Assembly (NCBI GenBank): GCA_922989275.2
Contig: OV277868.1
Location: forward strand, 47,180,216 to 47,244,215
Source of the DNA: Gari tellinella
Lineage: Eukaryota; Mollusca; Bivalvia; Cardiida; Psammobiidae
Reading direction: 5' to 3'
Length of the DNA: 64,000 nt
Positions 1 to 9,800 of the stretch are shown here, piece after piece; position 1 is the stretch's first letter; each line of letters starts with the position of its first letter. Under the pieces are notes generated by a model. It did not search any database. It had not been told where the DNA came from and saw only the letters and a program-made list of their open reading frames with translations. Both the position numbers and the translations under genes were made by a program.

Positions 1-584
1 GCACATATGATTTATTTGTCTGAGAAATAGTTAGAAAATTATTAATTAAACTTAAAAATATTGAGCAACTTATTGTGAAAATTTGCATTCAGAAAGAGCA
101 CAAATAGTGCAAATCGAGACCACAAGATATGAGACTTGCCTATTAGGAAGAATTTACCTTGCACACCATAATGTCTAAATAAAAGGTGGCTTTCAGTTTT
201 TGCATTAAGTACTATGCTTTGGTTGACAAGTCATATAATGGACTGTGATAACCATACGATAATTTTGCAGGTTCTTTTTTATTACATGTACCGGTTATGT
301 TTTGCCTTTTGAGCTGTTCTACACGTTATATTATTTCATTGATCGCTTTAGAGATATTTTGCAAGTGTATATTTAATTTTTAAGAGTCTGGTTTTCATTT
401 TGGGAAATATATACAGCAACAGAATCTTTGAAATTGGGTACTTTTTATTATTTTTGCATCGTGTTAACTATTTCGGAAATTATTAAATACGACGATGGTT
501 CTTTACATATGATAAAATATCAAGTAGGCACTAACCGAACGCAGTAATACGTAATAATTACAGTAAATCTCATTTACAACCGCT
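1..584. other. AT-rich DNA, no feature seen
   Basis: I see no coding frame with a recognisable product, no terminal repeat and no tandem array here. It is presumably decayed repeat or unique intergenic sequence. Confidence 0.5.
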
Positions 585-830
585 AAAACGAAGGCTAATT
601 GATTGTATAAAAGACAGGTGATAGCTTAAAGCATTGTAAAAGATAAAGGACCTCTTGCAATACATGCACTTTAGATCCATTCTCTCTCAAACAAAAACAA
701 AAAAGTCGATAAGAACCTGTAACGTTTAATAACCTGTTGTTGGAGAACCTGTAACACTCTCTGTTAGACTCTGTAACCTTATTAACCACTTGAAACCTAA
801 AAACTTTCATTGATATACGATATTTTTAAT
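585..830. repeat. Decayed CAGGTGAC-type hairpin repeat (half copy)
   Basis: An ACCGCTAAAAC-type outer end is followed by GACAGGTGATAGCTTAAAGC, which matches the left half of the MITE family that is complete at 7932-8095 and 32969-33179. The right half is degraded, so this is a partial copy. The short minus-strand ORF across it is not convincing as a gene. Confidence 0.4.
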
Positions 831-1440
831 GTGAATCTCTTGCAAAGATGCAATTTAAGTATTAATCTTGCCAGAAACATTGATTGCAGGCGAGATTATG
901 CAGTCATTTATAAGAATTGATAGTTGTCAACAAAAACCTTGATTACCGCGTCGTTTTATTAACTATTTCAAGCGTAAATTCCAGAAATGGAACGAATTAA
1001 GCATGCACGACGTTTAGAAAAACATCGGACTATATGGTGACAATAACGATTTACAGTGTTTATATCAATTTGACCTTTAATTACCTCTTTTGCGTTCACT
1101 TCAGCGTGCCAAGTTTTGTTTCACGACGAGACTCTGAAACATGTATAGTCAGGACTCCGATACCACCTGTCGCGAGGACCCTCGCCCCACTGTAACCAAG
1201 TTCCTAACCAGTAACAAATATATATGAAAATACCCTAGCCTAATGGCTACATTAGCTTCTATGATGTAGCATAACACGTAGAAAATGTAATCCGCGCTCT
1301 AGACGTTAACGTCAATAGTTGTTACGTTATGTCAATATAATTATATTTAACTATTACAACCCCTCCTATAAACCGGACATGTGTGTGGACAACATAAGTT
1401 TCCGGTTTAGAGGGGTTTCCAGTTCAGAGGGGTTTAACCC
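831..1440. other. No feature recognised
   Basis: Mixed AT-rich sequence with no similarity I can recognise to the repeat families in the rest of the window. No open frame of interest. Confidence 0.4.
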
Positions 1441-1660
1441 GTTATCCCATATATTGTTCTCTGGTATGGAAGATACATGTAGCTGACCACTTAAAGCCTT
1501 CTGATTTACTTTCAACCTGCTTTAGACTATCATCTACTAGAATATAGAAATTATTTCTGATGCTACATATTCATGAATGTATTTTATTCAGAGCAGGAAT
1601 AAATCAAAGACGTATTTATGTTGTAATGGGTTTGAATAAAGAATGGTTGGAAAATGGACA
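1441..1660. repeat. Decayed AAAGCAG-family hairpin repeat (family 3)
   Basis: Contains CTGACCACTTAAAGC, then TTTACTTTCAACCTGCTTTA and a CATATTCATGAATG tail. These are shared with the better copies at 9490-9800, 28590-28690 and 62760-62880. The central palindrome is largely lost. Confidence 0.5.
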
Positions 1661-2034
1661 AACAATTTTGTCTGGTTTTTAGAGAATTCCGTTATTAAGA
1701 GGTTCCGGTTTTGAAGGGTTCCACTGTATACGGGTTCTACTGAAACTAAGACTGATAACCTGTAATGAGATCGGAACAAAATCAGTACTATAGGTACAAC
1801 GATCGGCAATTGTCGTCAACTGACGGACCGTTCCAAACGATGCTTTAGCATAGTTCACAACAGGCCGACAGTTGAGAATGATTAACATTCTTCGTGAGTA
1901 TCGATATTGACCAACATTGGTCCGATCTCATTAGGGGCTCTCATCCTTACGTGTAGAAAAAGAATAGATATTGAACGAGTTTTAGTTATAGCCAAACATA
2001 TGCTATTATAAGTGGAACCCCCAAACAATTATAA
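1661..2034. other. No clear feature
   Basis: AT-rich sequence between a family 3 remnant and the first TA-flanked MITE. Two short minus-strand ORFs here have no recognisable product. Confidence 0.35.
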
Positions 2035-2292
2035 TACAGTGGAGAATGTGTTATTCTTTCCCAATAAACGCGTTTACGCTTAAACGTTTATTTCCACTGC
2101 AAACAGTTTGGAGCCAGATCAGACGCCGGGTAACCCGGCGTCTGATCAGGCTCCAAACCGTTTGCCACTCAGATAAAAATAAATTGTAAGAAATATCTGA
2201 AAATGGACATTTTCTACGTTTTACATTAGTGTTTCCCATTTGCGTTTCGTTTGCGTTTAAACGGGAAAGAATAACGTTTTTTCTCCACTGTA
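2035..2292. mobile_element. MITE family 1, copy A
   Basis: A 258 bp foldback element bounded by TA on both sides. Its terminal inverted repeat begins CAGTGGAGAA and continues to GTTATTCTTTCCC, mirrored at the right end as GGGAAAGAATAAC...CTCCACTG. The centre (about 2099-2165) is a near-perfect palindrome with GCAAACAGTTTGGAGCC and GATCAGACGCCG arms. The TA flanks suggest a Tc1/mariner-type transposase acting in trans, but no transposase is encoded. Six further copies lie in this window. Confidence 0.85.
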
Positions 2293-2357
2293 AGATATGG
2301 ACAGCAAATAATGTCTGAGAGATAAATTGAATAAGACACGATAATGTATGAGATATT

Positions 2358-2607
2358 TACAGTGGAGAAAACGTTATTCTTTCCCAATAAATGCGTTTAC
2401 GCTAAAACTATTATTTCTATTGCAAACAGTTTGGAGCCAGATCAGACGCCGGGTAACCCGGCGTCTGATCAGGCTCCAAACTGTTTGCCACCAAGATAAA
2501 CATGAATTATCAGAATTGTTAAAAAGTTGTACTTTTCTACGTTTTAGTGTTTTGTTTTTGCGTACGTTTGCGTTTAAACTGGAAAGAATAACGTTTTCTC
2601 CACTGTA
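2358..2607. mobile_element. MITE family 1, copy B
   Basis: A 250 bp copy in the same orientation as copy A, starting only 65 bp beyond it. Ends are TACAGTGGAGAAAACG and CGTTTTCTCCACTGTA. The central palindrome (about 2422-2489) has intact GATCAGACGCCGGG/CCCGGCGTCTGATC arms. A plus-strand ORF runs through it but is only the reading of the repeat. Confidence 0.85.
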
Positions 2608-2610
2608 TTT

Positions 2611-2690
2611 AGAACAAGAGGGTCAATGCTCACATTTCGTTCACCTGAGGGCATTATACCACGGAAGCTGACTGGGCAATACAACATTTT
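2611..2690 (+). repeat. Possible remnant of a Helentron-like 5' end
   Basis: ACAAGAGGGTCAATG followed by CGTTCACCTGAGGGC resembles the 5' ends of the tandem-cored elements at 35016, 39022 and 57540. A diverged direct copy (TGACCCTCAATTCGCTCACA) lies at about 3561-3613, and both are followed by GCTGACTGGGCAA. No body follows either. Confidence 0.35.
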
Positions 2691-2908
2691 GATATAGCCA
2701 TGACCAAGGGATCATAATTTACACAATATCGATAGAGGATCACAATGCAAAGCTATTGTCGATAAGGTTTGACCTGACGGTTCATGCATATTCCGTCTTT
2801 TTCCGTAAGTTATTCGTTAGCTTCCGAAAACAACTACAGTGTATTGAGAATAGACAATTCAACGGTGACTCGAACTGGAATAGTGTTATCGGTTATAGAT
2901 AAATACAG

Positions 2909-2975
2909 TCGGTGATGGCTCAGTGGTAAGGTCGCCGCGCTACCAAGGTAAGGGTATTGGGTTCGATCCCCGGTA
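2909..2975 (+). repeat. tRNA-like SINE head
   Basis: A box TGGCTCAGTGG at 2916-2926 and B box GGTTCGATCC at 2960-2969 fit the RNA polymerase III internal promoter of tRNA genes. The flanking seven bases on each side do not pair as an acceptor stem, so this is a tRNA-derived repeat rather than a working tRNA gene. Confidence 0.6.
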
Positions 2976-3329
2976 GAGTTTTGTATTATTTATTGAATAT
3001 GTACATGTATTTTTTTTAAAATGCGGATAGACGCATGCAAACCATGACATTCATGCAATTGCATGTACATGTATATGAAATAGAGTACAGTGCTACTTGC
3101 CTAGGAAAAACTTGGCTAGAAAACTGGTCCAAAGAACACCACGTTATGCAAAACACTCCCAGAAAGCACTATGCGTTACTTTTGTATTTCGTCAAGCATC
3201 AAAAGGCATCAGGCAGCAGGCCGTTTTTCCAAAAACTTGCTGACTGATTTATTTTAGTATCGTTTAAGGCATACTAAACTTTTAATTTTTTACTATTTAA
3301 AAAATATTTACAGCCGAAGTTTACAAAAC

Positions 3330-3400
3330 AGTACCGAGAATCGAACCCATGACCCTTCCACAACGAGTCATTAACGCTAGATCCATTCAGCTATTGCAAC
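3330..3400 (-). repeat. Decayed tRNA-like head, opposite strand
   Basis: On the minus strand GGGTTCGATTC forms a B box. Upstream, the A-box region (AATGGATCTAGCG) is degraded. It is the inverted partner of the tRNA-like head at 2909-2975. Confidence 0.45.
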
Positions 3401-3556
3401 ACAGTGACTTTTGGTATCGGCTAAGGTATATATCAATAAAGTATCCGGAAACTCCCGATTGTACCACCGATTGTACCAACGAAAGCTGACGGAAAGTGAT
3501 GACCGTCAGGTCAAACCTTATTGATAATACTAATCATCTGGGCCTTACAGTTTAAA

Positions 3557-3751
3557 TACAATGACCCTCAATTCGCTCACATGAGGACATAGTACCTACG
3601 CTGACTGGGCAAGGTCGCTGAAAGTAACGCTTATAGGTGGTCAAATGACCTCGATATTGTCAAGGCGATCATTCTGAGCAGGATTAATCAAGCTTGGGTT
3701 TCACTATGGCCTCAAATGTGTTTAAAAGTGTTTCCCATGACCTAATATTAG
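3557..3751. other. Unit flank, no gene
   Basis: Holds the second copy of the ACCCTCAATTCGCTCAC/GCTGACTGGGCAA segment seen at 2611-2690, then sequence leading into the palindrome at 3752. The ORF starting at 3694 only reads through the palindrome. Confidence 0.4.
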
Positions 3752-3890
3752 TTATACAGTTTCTTCACAGTGTACATGAGGATTTCTTCCCGGCTGAGGT
3801 AAATCATTTTGCCCGAGCCGTAAGGCGAGGGTTACATGATTTTACCAGCCGGGAAGAAATCCTCATGTACACTGTGAAGAAACTGTATAA
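3752..3890. repeat. Perfect 45 bp palindrome
   Basis: Arms 3752-3796 and 3846-3890 are perfect reverse complements over 45 bp (TTATACAGTTTCTTCACAG at the outer end, TTCTTCCCGGCTG at the inner end). The ~49 bp loop can pair further (GTAAATCAT with ATGATTTAC). A shorter relative lies at 6009-6094. This is the core of the repeat unit that the 4046-5691 element interrupts. Confidence 0.85.
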
Positions 3891-4676
3891 CGAATTCATT
3901 ATACAGCAAAGTTTTCACTGTTCAAACGAAATATTTCGGAATTTGTCGTATACAGCGCTCATAATAAACTATAACAAAATCGCACCAAAGCAGATAACGT
4001 TGAGCGTAAATGACGTCATGTCGTCACGTCTGATGGGTGTTATTCCACTGGCACCAGAGTCATGGTCTTATAATATGTGTGTATTTACATTTAGATGCAT
4101 TTTTATTTCTTATACATACAGAGAAGAATATATATACACACAGAGACATAATAAGTCTATGAATGTGGTGTCAGTGGTTAGAACTGTATCTACCGGTAAG
4201 TAATGTATACTATATATGAAGACGGAAATCTTGATGTGTACGCTCTATAGTCTCTATATACTAGATTCTGGATGTAGAACCCTTTTTCCGTTCTGTTAGC
4301 AATGTCTTTTGTATGGGAATGGAAATAAAAATAAAAATAAAAATGTGAGTTGACTCTAGATATGCCTCTACCTACGAGTCTGCTTTTTTTTACTATAAGA
4401 TCTATTAGATATAGATTCTTGATCTATAAGATGTTCCCCCAAACGTTAGCAATGTCTATCGTATGGGATTGGAATAACAAAAAAAAAATGTTTTTTTTTG
4501 TTTTGTTTTTTTATAGATCTATCACGATGAGCTTCTACCGGTCTGCTTATCTACTATTATAAGACCATGGTATGTAACCAATTCTACACCGTGTCACTTC
4601 AACCACAAGAATAACTATCTAAAACGCATTCAATCCAAACCAAATCTTTTGCAATCCATAGATAAGATATTTTTCT

Positions 4677-5462
4677 ATCCAAAATACACTTCTTCGACGG
4701 TTGATTTAAATACGTAACTACAAGAATCAAGATTGAAGCCGGTATTTTACAAACAGGGATTTCCTCCAACCCCTAGCTTCCGGTTTAGACGAAATGAAAG
4801 TAAAGTTTGCGACGAGCGATTTGATTGCCTGATTGAAAAAAGAATGTATATACCGGAAAGATGTGTAAATATATATCGTTCTCATGATTTTTGGTTGAAA
4901 TTGTTAATCATGCAGTTATTAAAGTCTTGCATTAATATAAGTTCAGCACAATTGTGCACAATGTGACGCTGTAATCAGTAGTTTATTCAGTTTGACAGAA
5001 GCGCGGGAAGACGCTCGCGCGAATGACGTCAAGTACAGAAAATGTTATTCTTTCCAAATAAACGCGTTTATACTAATACTATTATTTCATTTGCAAACCA
5101 TTTGGAGGCTGATCAGACACCAGGTAACCAGGCGTCTGACTAGGCTCCAAATTGTTTGCCATTGAGATTAAAATTAATACTAAAAAATAGTAAAAAGCTG
5201 TCATTCAATACATTTTAGTGACATGCGTTTGCGTTTTGTTTGCGTTTAAGCGGGAAAGAATAACGTATTGTCTACTGTACGGGAATACTCTCGCGTGAAT
5301 TATTCAGCCAATGAAATTTGCGCTTACAAACGCTTTAACTTGACCCGAGGTCAACCGGAAGCTAGGGGGTGGAGGAAAACCCTGTTTGGTAAAATACCGG
5401 CTTCAATCTTGATTCTTGTAGTTACGTATTCAAATCAACCGTCGAAGAAGTGTATTTTGGAT
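4677..5462. repeat. Inner inverted arms of the hAT-like element
   Basis: The left arm 4677-4785 (CAAAATACACTTCTTCGACG to CCCCTAGCTTCCGG) is repeated almost exactly, inverted, at 5360-5462. A weaker inverted match continues outward (GTTAGCAATGTCTAT near 4443-4457 against ATAGACATTGCTAA near 5545-5558). The arms flank a centre containing MITE copy C. Confidence 0.75.
5034..5279. mobile_element. MITE family 1, copy C
   Basis: A 246 bp copy with TACAGAAAATGTTATTC at the left and CTACTGTA at the right; its terminal repeats are more diverged than in copies A, B, D and F. The central palindrome has CAGACACCAGGTAACC/GGCGTCTGA arms with mismatches, so this copy is older or has lost homogenisation. 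It is nested inside the hAT-like element. Confidence 0.75.
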
Positions 5463-5588
5463 AGATGCCAATAGTCAACTCATATAGATTTTTAATTTTG
5501 TTTGATTTTTTTTAATTTTTTTTTTTAAATTTCAATGCAATAACATAGACATTGCTAATCGGTGGGGAAAACTCTTTTAGATATAGAT

Positions 5589-5691
5589 CACTGGCACCAG
5601 AGTCATGGACTTTTTATGTGTATGTGTATGTGTTTACTTTATCTATACCTCTACCGATATATATTATAAGTCCACGACTCTGGTGCCAGTG
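5589..5691. repeat. Small foldback at the right end of the hAT-like element
   Basis: CACTGGCACCAGAGTCATGG occurs at 5589-5608 and its inverse closes the element at 5691, with a ~55 bp TATGTGTATGTG-type loop. The left end shows a similar but longer internal foldback (4061-4078 against 4552-4568). Each end is therefore a hairpin in itself. Confidence 0.7.
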
Positions 5692-5699
5692 TGTTATTC

Positions 5700-6575
5700 A
5701 TAAGAAAAATGAGCATACTCGGCATACTTCGACGTCAAACCTTCCCAGAAATAATGCGACTGTTGAAAGATCCAAACACCGATTGGTTCTTAGCCGAAAT
5801 GGACTTAAAACGGAGGATGCACGATTGAATGCACTCAAACTTTCGAGCAATCGGCCATCTTATTTTCTGCAAAGCAAGACGCAGAGACCTGTTAGCCAAT
5901 GAAAACAGCTGCATTTCCATGTACCCTGTCAGCTCACAGGGTACTTGGGATCACGTCTAGGGCTCGTTGACCAATGAAAAGTAAGGAATTACTTTGCAGT
6001 ATAATAAGAGGATTTCTTCCCGGCTGAGGACAATCAATGTTGCCCGAGCCGTTAGGCGAGGATCACATGATTTACCAGCCGGGAAGAAATCCTCATGTAC
6101 CCTGTGAAGAAAGTGTATAACGAATTTATTATACTGCAAAGTTTTTATTGTTCAAGTGAAATATTTCGGAATTTGTCGTGCACGGCGCTCATAGTAAACA
6201 GTAAAAAAATCGCGTCAAAACATATGACGTTGAGCGTAAGCGATCTCATATGTTTATGACGTTGTTATTCAAAAGAAGAATGGGCACACTCGTATAGACG
6301 TTGTCATCAAACTTTCCAAGAAAAAATGTGACTGTTGTAAGATCCCACCCCGATTAGTTCTTATCCGAAACGGACTTAAAACGGAGGATGCACGATTGAA
6401 TGCACTCAATCCTGTCGAGCAGTCGGCCGTCTTATTTTCTGCAAAGACTGAATGGCCTGTCAGCCAATGAAAACAGTTGCATTTCTATGTACCCTGTCAG
6501 CTCACAGAGTACTTCGTGTCAGGTCTACGGCTCAATAGCCTATCAGAAGTAAGGAATTTACTTTGCAGTATAACA
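5700..6575. repeat. Tandem repeat units around a palindrome (A-P-A')
   Basis: Segment A (5700-6005: ACGGAGGATGCACGATTGAA, then GCATTTCCATGTACCCTGTC, then AAGTAAGGAATTACTTTGCAG) recurs as A' at about 6265-6575. Between them lies P (6005-6262), a relative of the palindrome unit at 3752-4045. The arrangement is two tandem P-A units of ~570 bp, the first split by the hAT-like insertion. Confidence 0.75.
6009..6094. repeat. Shorter paralogue of the 3752 palindrome
   Basis: AGGATTTCTTCCCGGCTG and CAGCCGGGAAGAAATCCT form 18 bp arms. The outer part of the right arm (CATGTACCCTGTGAAGAAAG) remains, but its left partner has been replaced. Confidence 0.7.
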
Positions 6576-6659
6576 ATGCCCTACGTTTTGGCTCGAAAAT
6601 GTCATATTTATACATTACCTAGAGTTTGTATAGGTGATTATTCTGAGAAAGTATCATGA

Positions 6660-7241
6660 CTTTTGGGGCTAAAAATAATAGCCCGTATGTTCACAAGCTA
6701 TTTCTTTGATTTGACCTACTGACCTACTTTTAAACCCTACATAATTCATCTTCATACATGACCTTTTGTCAAGATGACACTGACAAATCTCATAAAATTT
6801 GGCCTAAAATGCAACTTCTAGAAGGTTCTTAACTTTTTATTTGATATTATAGAACACCCAAAATTATAACGCCCTCTGGCAGCCATATTTAAAACAAATG
6901 GAAAAAACTTTGAAAGTCTGTTGTCTGAGAAACAGTTTGGTGAAAACCTAATCGAAATCGGACCAGACGTTTCGGATAAAAAGATTTTTGTAGATTTTGT
7001 GCTTGGTTGCCATGGAAACAATACAAATTTCCCAACCCACAAACTTTTAACAAAGTTTTGTTTCCCCACCCTTCTGGTGGTTCTGTTGAAGTTTGGTTGA
7101 AATCAGGTCAGCAGTTTCAGAGGAGATGTTTGAAAATGTGAACGGACAACGGACACCGTACAACGGACGCCAGACACCGGACGACGGAAGAAGAGCGGTC
7201 ACAATAGCTCATCCTGCGCCTTCGGCGCAGGTGAGCTGAAA
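6660..7241 (+). mobile_element. Helentron-like non-autonomous element (H1)
   Basis: It ends with a strong 3' hairpin, CCTGCGCCTTCGGCGCAGG at 7213-7231, then TGAGCTGAAAA. The body carries TTTGACCTACTGACCTACTT and sequence shared with 14280-14620 (GCCCTCTGGCAGCCAT, GAGAAACAGTTTGGTGAAAA, TTGCCATGGAAAC). A weak hairpin GGGCTA...TAGCCC at 6666-6684 may mark the 5' end. No protein is encoded; the ORFs across it are incidental. Confidence 0.6.
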
Positions 7242-7402
7242 ATAAAAAACACACGATGTCTGAGAGATAAATGCAAAACAAAAGCATGGTAATGTAAGAG
7301 AGATAAATTAAAAACAATACACGATAATGACTGAGACATAAATTAAAATCGATTGACTTTGCGGTTAGTTTCGTTTCGCCCATTAAAGGGATACATGTAT
7401 AT

Positions 7403-7471
7403 GCAAACAACGTAGACTCTGATCAGACGCCGCATAATGCGGCGTCTGATCAGAGTTTACATTGTTTTTGC
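7403..7471. repeat. GATCAG-core palindrome, solo
   Basis: About 20 bp near-perfect arms (ACTCTGATCAGACGCCGCAT and inverse) with a one-base centre, flanked by GCAAACAA / TTGTTTTTGC. It shares the core of MITE family 1 but lacks the CAGTGGAG ends. Confidence 0.75.
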
Positions 7472-7640
7472 TGATAGATAATTCAACATAAAACAAAACG
7501 AAAATTAAAAAATTAGACCGGACAGCCCTCTCATCAAACATGGACTAATCCAATATATATTATAACATTATAAGCATGGAAAGAATCCGCCAGGCGCAAA
7601 TTGGTTAACCTTTCATGAACAAATTATCTTGAGGGTTCTA

Positions 7641-7659
7641 CCCCCCCCCCCCCCCCCCC
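7641..7659. repeat. Poly-C tract (19 bp)
   Basis: An uninterrupted run of 19 C. Likely length-polymorphic and an assembly-error risk. Confidence 0.9.
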
Positions 7660-7736
7660 TTTCGAACTTATTGTCTGCCATATCGTTTCAAAGTTAGATT
7701 TAAGTCAGTATAACCAACGTTATTTCAAAACAAGTG

Positions 7737-7805
7737 GCAAACAGTTTTGATTCTGATCAGAAACCGCGTGACGCGGCGTCTGTCCAGGATCAAAACTGTT
7801 TGCAA
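7737..7805. repeat. GATCAG-core palindrome, solo, variant stem
   Basis: GCAAACAGTTTTGATTCTG pairs with the mirrored right half ending AAAACTGTTTGC. The centre is CCGCGTGACGCGG. The arms differ from the 7403 palindrome and the MITE copies yet still pair for most of their length. Confidence 0.7.
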
Positions 7806-7931
7806 ATGCGCTTCCTGGTGCCATTTAGAGTGAAAAGGTTAAACAAGAGATGGTAACGTTTTCTCCAATTTAGAATACACTATATATATAATTTATGTAA
7901 AGCATATACCCTCTGAACACTAACACAGCTG

Positions 7932-8095
7932 TACCATAAAACCTCTCAAGTACGACCGCTAAGTTGTTTTAACCATTAGGTGTTTACAACAGGTGACTTC
8001 TTAAAGCACAGTTACCTTGCTTTAAGCTGCCACCTGTATTTTAAACAAGTAATTATCCTTCGTTTTAGTGGTCGTAATAGAGAGGTTTTACTGTA
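7932..8095. mobile_element. MITE family 2, complete copy
   Basis: Bounded by TA at both ends. The left end CATAAAACCTCTCAAGTACG mirrors the right end CGTAATAGAGAGGTTTTACTG. The centre is a hairpin with CAGGTGACTTCTTAAAGC and GCTTTAAGCTGCCACCTG. At 164 bp it is shorter than the copy at 32969. Non-coding; probably mobilised in trans. Confidence 0.75.
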
Positions 8096-8121
8096 TTTGC
8101 TTTAAACAGTGTTTGCTAGAC

Positions 8122-8372
8122 TACAGTGGAGAATGTGTTATTCTTTCCCAATAAACGCGTTTACGCTAAAACTATTATTTGCAGTGCAAACAGTTTGGAG
8201 CCAGATCAGACGCCGGGTAACCCGGTGTCTGATCAGGCTCCAAACTGTTTGCCACCAAGATAAACATGAATTATCAGAATAGTCCAAAAGTTGTTCTTTT
8301 CTACGTTTTAGTGATTGGCGTTGGCGTACGTTTGCCTTTTAAACGGGAAAGAATAACAGATTTTCCACTGTA
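8122..8372. mobile_element. MITE family 1, copy D
   Basis: 251 bp, same orientation as copies A and B, with TACAGTGGAGAATGTG at the left and TTTTCCACTGTA at the right. The central palindrome is intact except for CCCGGTGTCTGATC in one arm. It follows the family 2 MITE by 26 bp. Confidence 0.85.
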
Positions 8373-8424
8373 CTACTGTAACATTGATTATATCACTGTA
8401 TTCGAGAAATAGAAGGTTCGAGTG

Positions 8425-8482
8425 ACAAAACAGTTGCAATCCTGAGTCACACGGAGTCTGATCTGGCTGCAAACTGTTTGCA
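8425..8482. repeat. Decayed GATCAG-type palindrome
   Basis: ACAAAACAGTTGCAATCCTG and the right half GTCTGATCTGGCTGCAAACTG are recognisable, but the arms no longer pair at the centre. Confidence 0.55.
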
Positions 8483-9010
8483 ATAGTTTAGAATAAAATC
8501 GTTTCATGTTCAAGTTAAAATGGTTTAAACATAAAATGTACTTACTCAAATGAAGTACCGCACGAAGATGCACAGATGCTGAAAATGAACAGTTTCCTAC
8601 GCACAGACCGATAATAGCTTTATAATAATTATGTTGTTTTCGACAAAATGTATCGTGACGATTATTTCCGGAAAAACCCAGCTAGGTCGGTCTTGATCAG
8701 TCAGTCGGCTCATCGTAAACATCGCCTACTCGAGCGGAGAGATACAGATTCAGTACTAGCCGAGTCATATACCGAGGAAGTGGTTGTGAAGTGGAGACAA
8801 CTGAACTGAACGTTGGATTCAACTCTCCCGAATAAGGATTCAAGTAAGCCCTCTTTTGTATCACAGTTACATGTAGCATAACTGTCTGTTTTACATTTGT
8901 TGTCGGTGTTCCGTTTATATTTTGGTATTTTTCGTTTTCAATGCACATTTTTGATCTAGATCTCCAAATGAAGCAGACTCATTTTCACGCTATCTTACGC
9001 TGTCTCCCGT
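8483..9010. other. No feature recognised
   Basis: No repeat end, tRNA-like box or recognisable protein. The 83-codon minus-strand frame (8697-8948) has no motif I know. Confidence 0.4.
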
Positions 9011-9011
9011 T

Positions 9012-9260
9012 TTGTCTGTTAGTATTCGCTTCCCATTTACCCCCTCTCTACCCTCAAGTCCTCCATCCCTCTATCTGGCTCTGTCTATCCCCCTTCTGTC
9101 TCTCTATCTGACTGTGTCTCCTCTCCCTCCATGTTTGTGTGTTTGTGTGTGTGTCTCTGTCTTTCTGTCTATCTGTCGCTCCGTCTATATATGTATCTAT
9201 CTCCATGCATGTCGCTGTCTGTCTGTTTTCTCTGTGTGTCTCAATTCAAGTCCTACCCTT
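9012..9260. repeat. CT/TG-rich low-complexity tract
   Basis: Runs of TCTGTCTCTCTATCTG and TGTGTTTGTGTGTGTG dominate. The ORFs across it encode only Ser/Leu/Pro/Cys/Val-rich sequence and are artefacts of composition. Confidence 0.85.
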
Positions 9261-9489
9261 CCCCATAAAATTATACACGTACATCGGTGTACTGAAATCA
9301 AGAAAAATCATTCGTATTTCCCTTCTTTAGATAATTCGTAATTGACCATCATATTAATATGATTATGATTTACATGATGTATCACTGAAAACGCTATACC
9401 AATACAAAAAAGCAACTGAAGGCTTGTTTTCAATTTTAACTACTTAAACTAATGGTAACCTATCTTCCATTAAATATTCATAAATGTTC

Positions 9490-9800
9490 AGTAATACCTC
9501 TCTATAACGATCACTTAATTGTGTTAATTATTAGGTGATTGCGATAGGTGACTGCTCAACCCATTACCCTATAGCATGTTTCTAGTTTTTGAAACAGATG
9601 ACCACTTAAATCAGACTGAAAGTAAAGCAGAATGCGCCTTTAGGCGCATTCTACCTTACTTTCAGCCTGCTTTCAGCTACCATCTTCTAAAAATAACAAA
9701 ACTTTTTTTATGCAGCATATTCATGCCTGCATCAATCGGAATAATTTTCTACAGTAGAGGTATTAAGTCAAAGCGTAAAAAGGCGTTTTTATAGGGAAAT
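9490..9800. repeat. Family 3 hairpin repeat
   Basis: The core palindrome at 9606-9675 has AAAGCAGAATGCGCC with its inverse GGCGCATTCTACCTT, extended by ACTGAAAGT / ACTTTCAGCCTGC. It is flanked by AATACCTCTCTATAACGATC on the left, resembling a family 2 end, so two hairpin families may be joined here. The 72-codon frame inside is incidental. Confidence 0.65.

Larger units (their letters stand above)
2750..3535. repeat. Diverged long inverted repeat with tRNA-like heads
   Basis: The left arm (about 2750-3000) contains GATAAGGTTTGACCTGACGG. The right arm (about 3325-3535) holds the reverse complement, CCGTCAGGTCAAACCTTAT. Each arm also carries a tRNA-like promoter segment, so the two face each other across a ~310 bp centre (3010-3320). 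The arms are clearly diverged. It could be a foldback element or two tRNA-SINEs inserted or copied in opposite orientation. Confidence 0.6.
4046..5691. mobile_element. hAT-like non-autonomous foldback element with 8 bp TSD
   Basis: The element begins CACTGGCACCAGAGTCATGG and ends with the reverse complement of CACTGGCACCAGAGTCGTGG. The terminal repeat extends ~32 bp through CTTATAATAT with two mismatches. Immediately outside, TGTTATTC occurs at 4038-4045 and again at 5692-5699, an 8 bp target-site duplication as made by hAT-type transposases. No transposase is encoded. Inner inverted arms (4677-4785 and 5360-5462) make most of it foldback, and a family 1 MITE sits near the centre. Removing the element and one TSD copy gives a join resembling the uninterrupted paralogue at 6226-6290. 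Confidence 0.8.

Noticed and set aside
2348..2671. 107-codon ORF with repeated RRRVTRRLI-type sequence
   Set aside because: Reads through the MITE palindrome; the same peptide appears on the opposite strand of copy A.
2909..2975. Functional tRNA gene
   Set aside because: A and B boxes are good, but the acceptor stem does not pair.
3694..4203. 169-codon ORF
   Set aside because: Spans the 45 bp palindrome and the left end of the hAT-like element; no domain.
9012..9341. 109-codon ORF
   Set aside because: Lies in a CT/TG-rich low-complexity tract; the translation is compositional.
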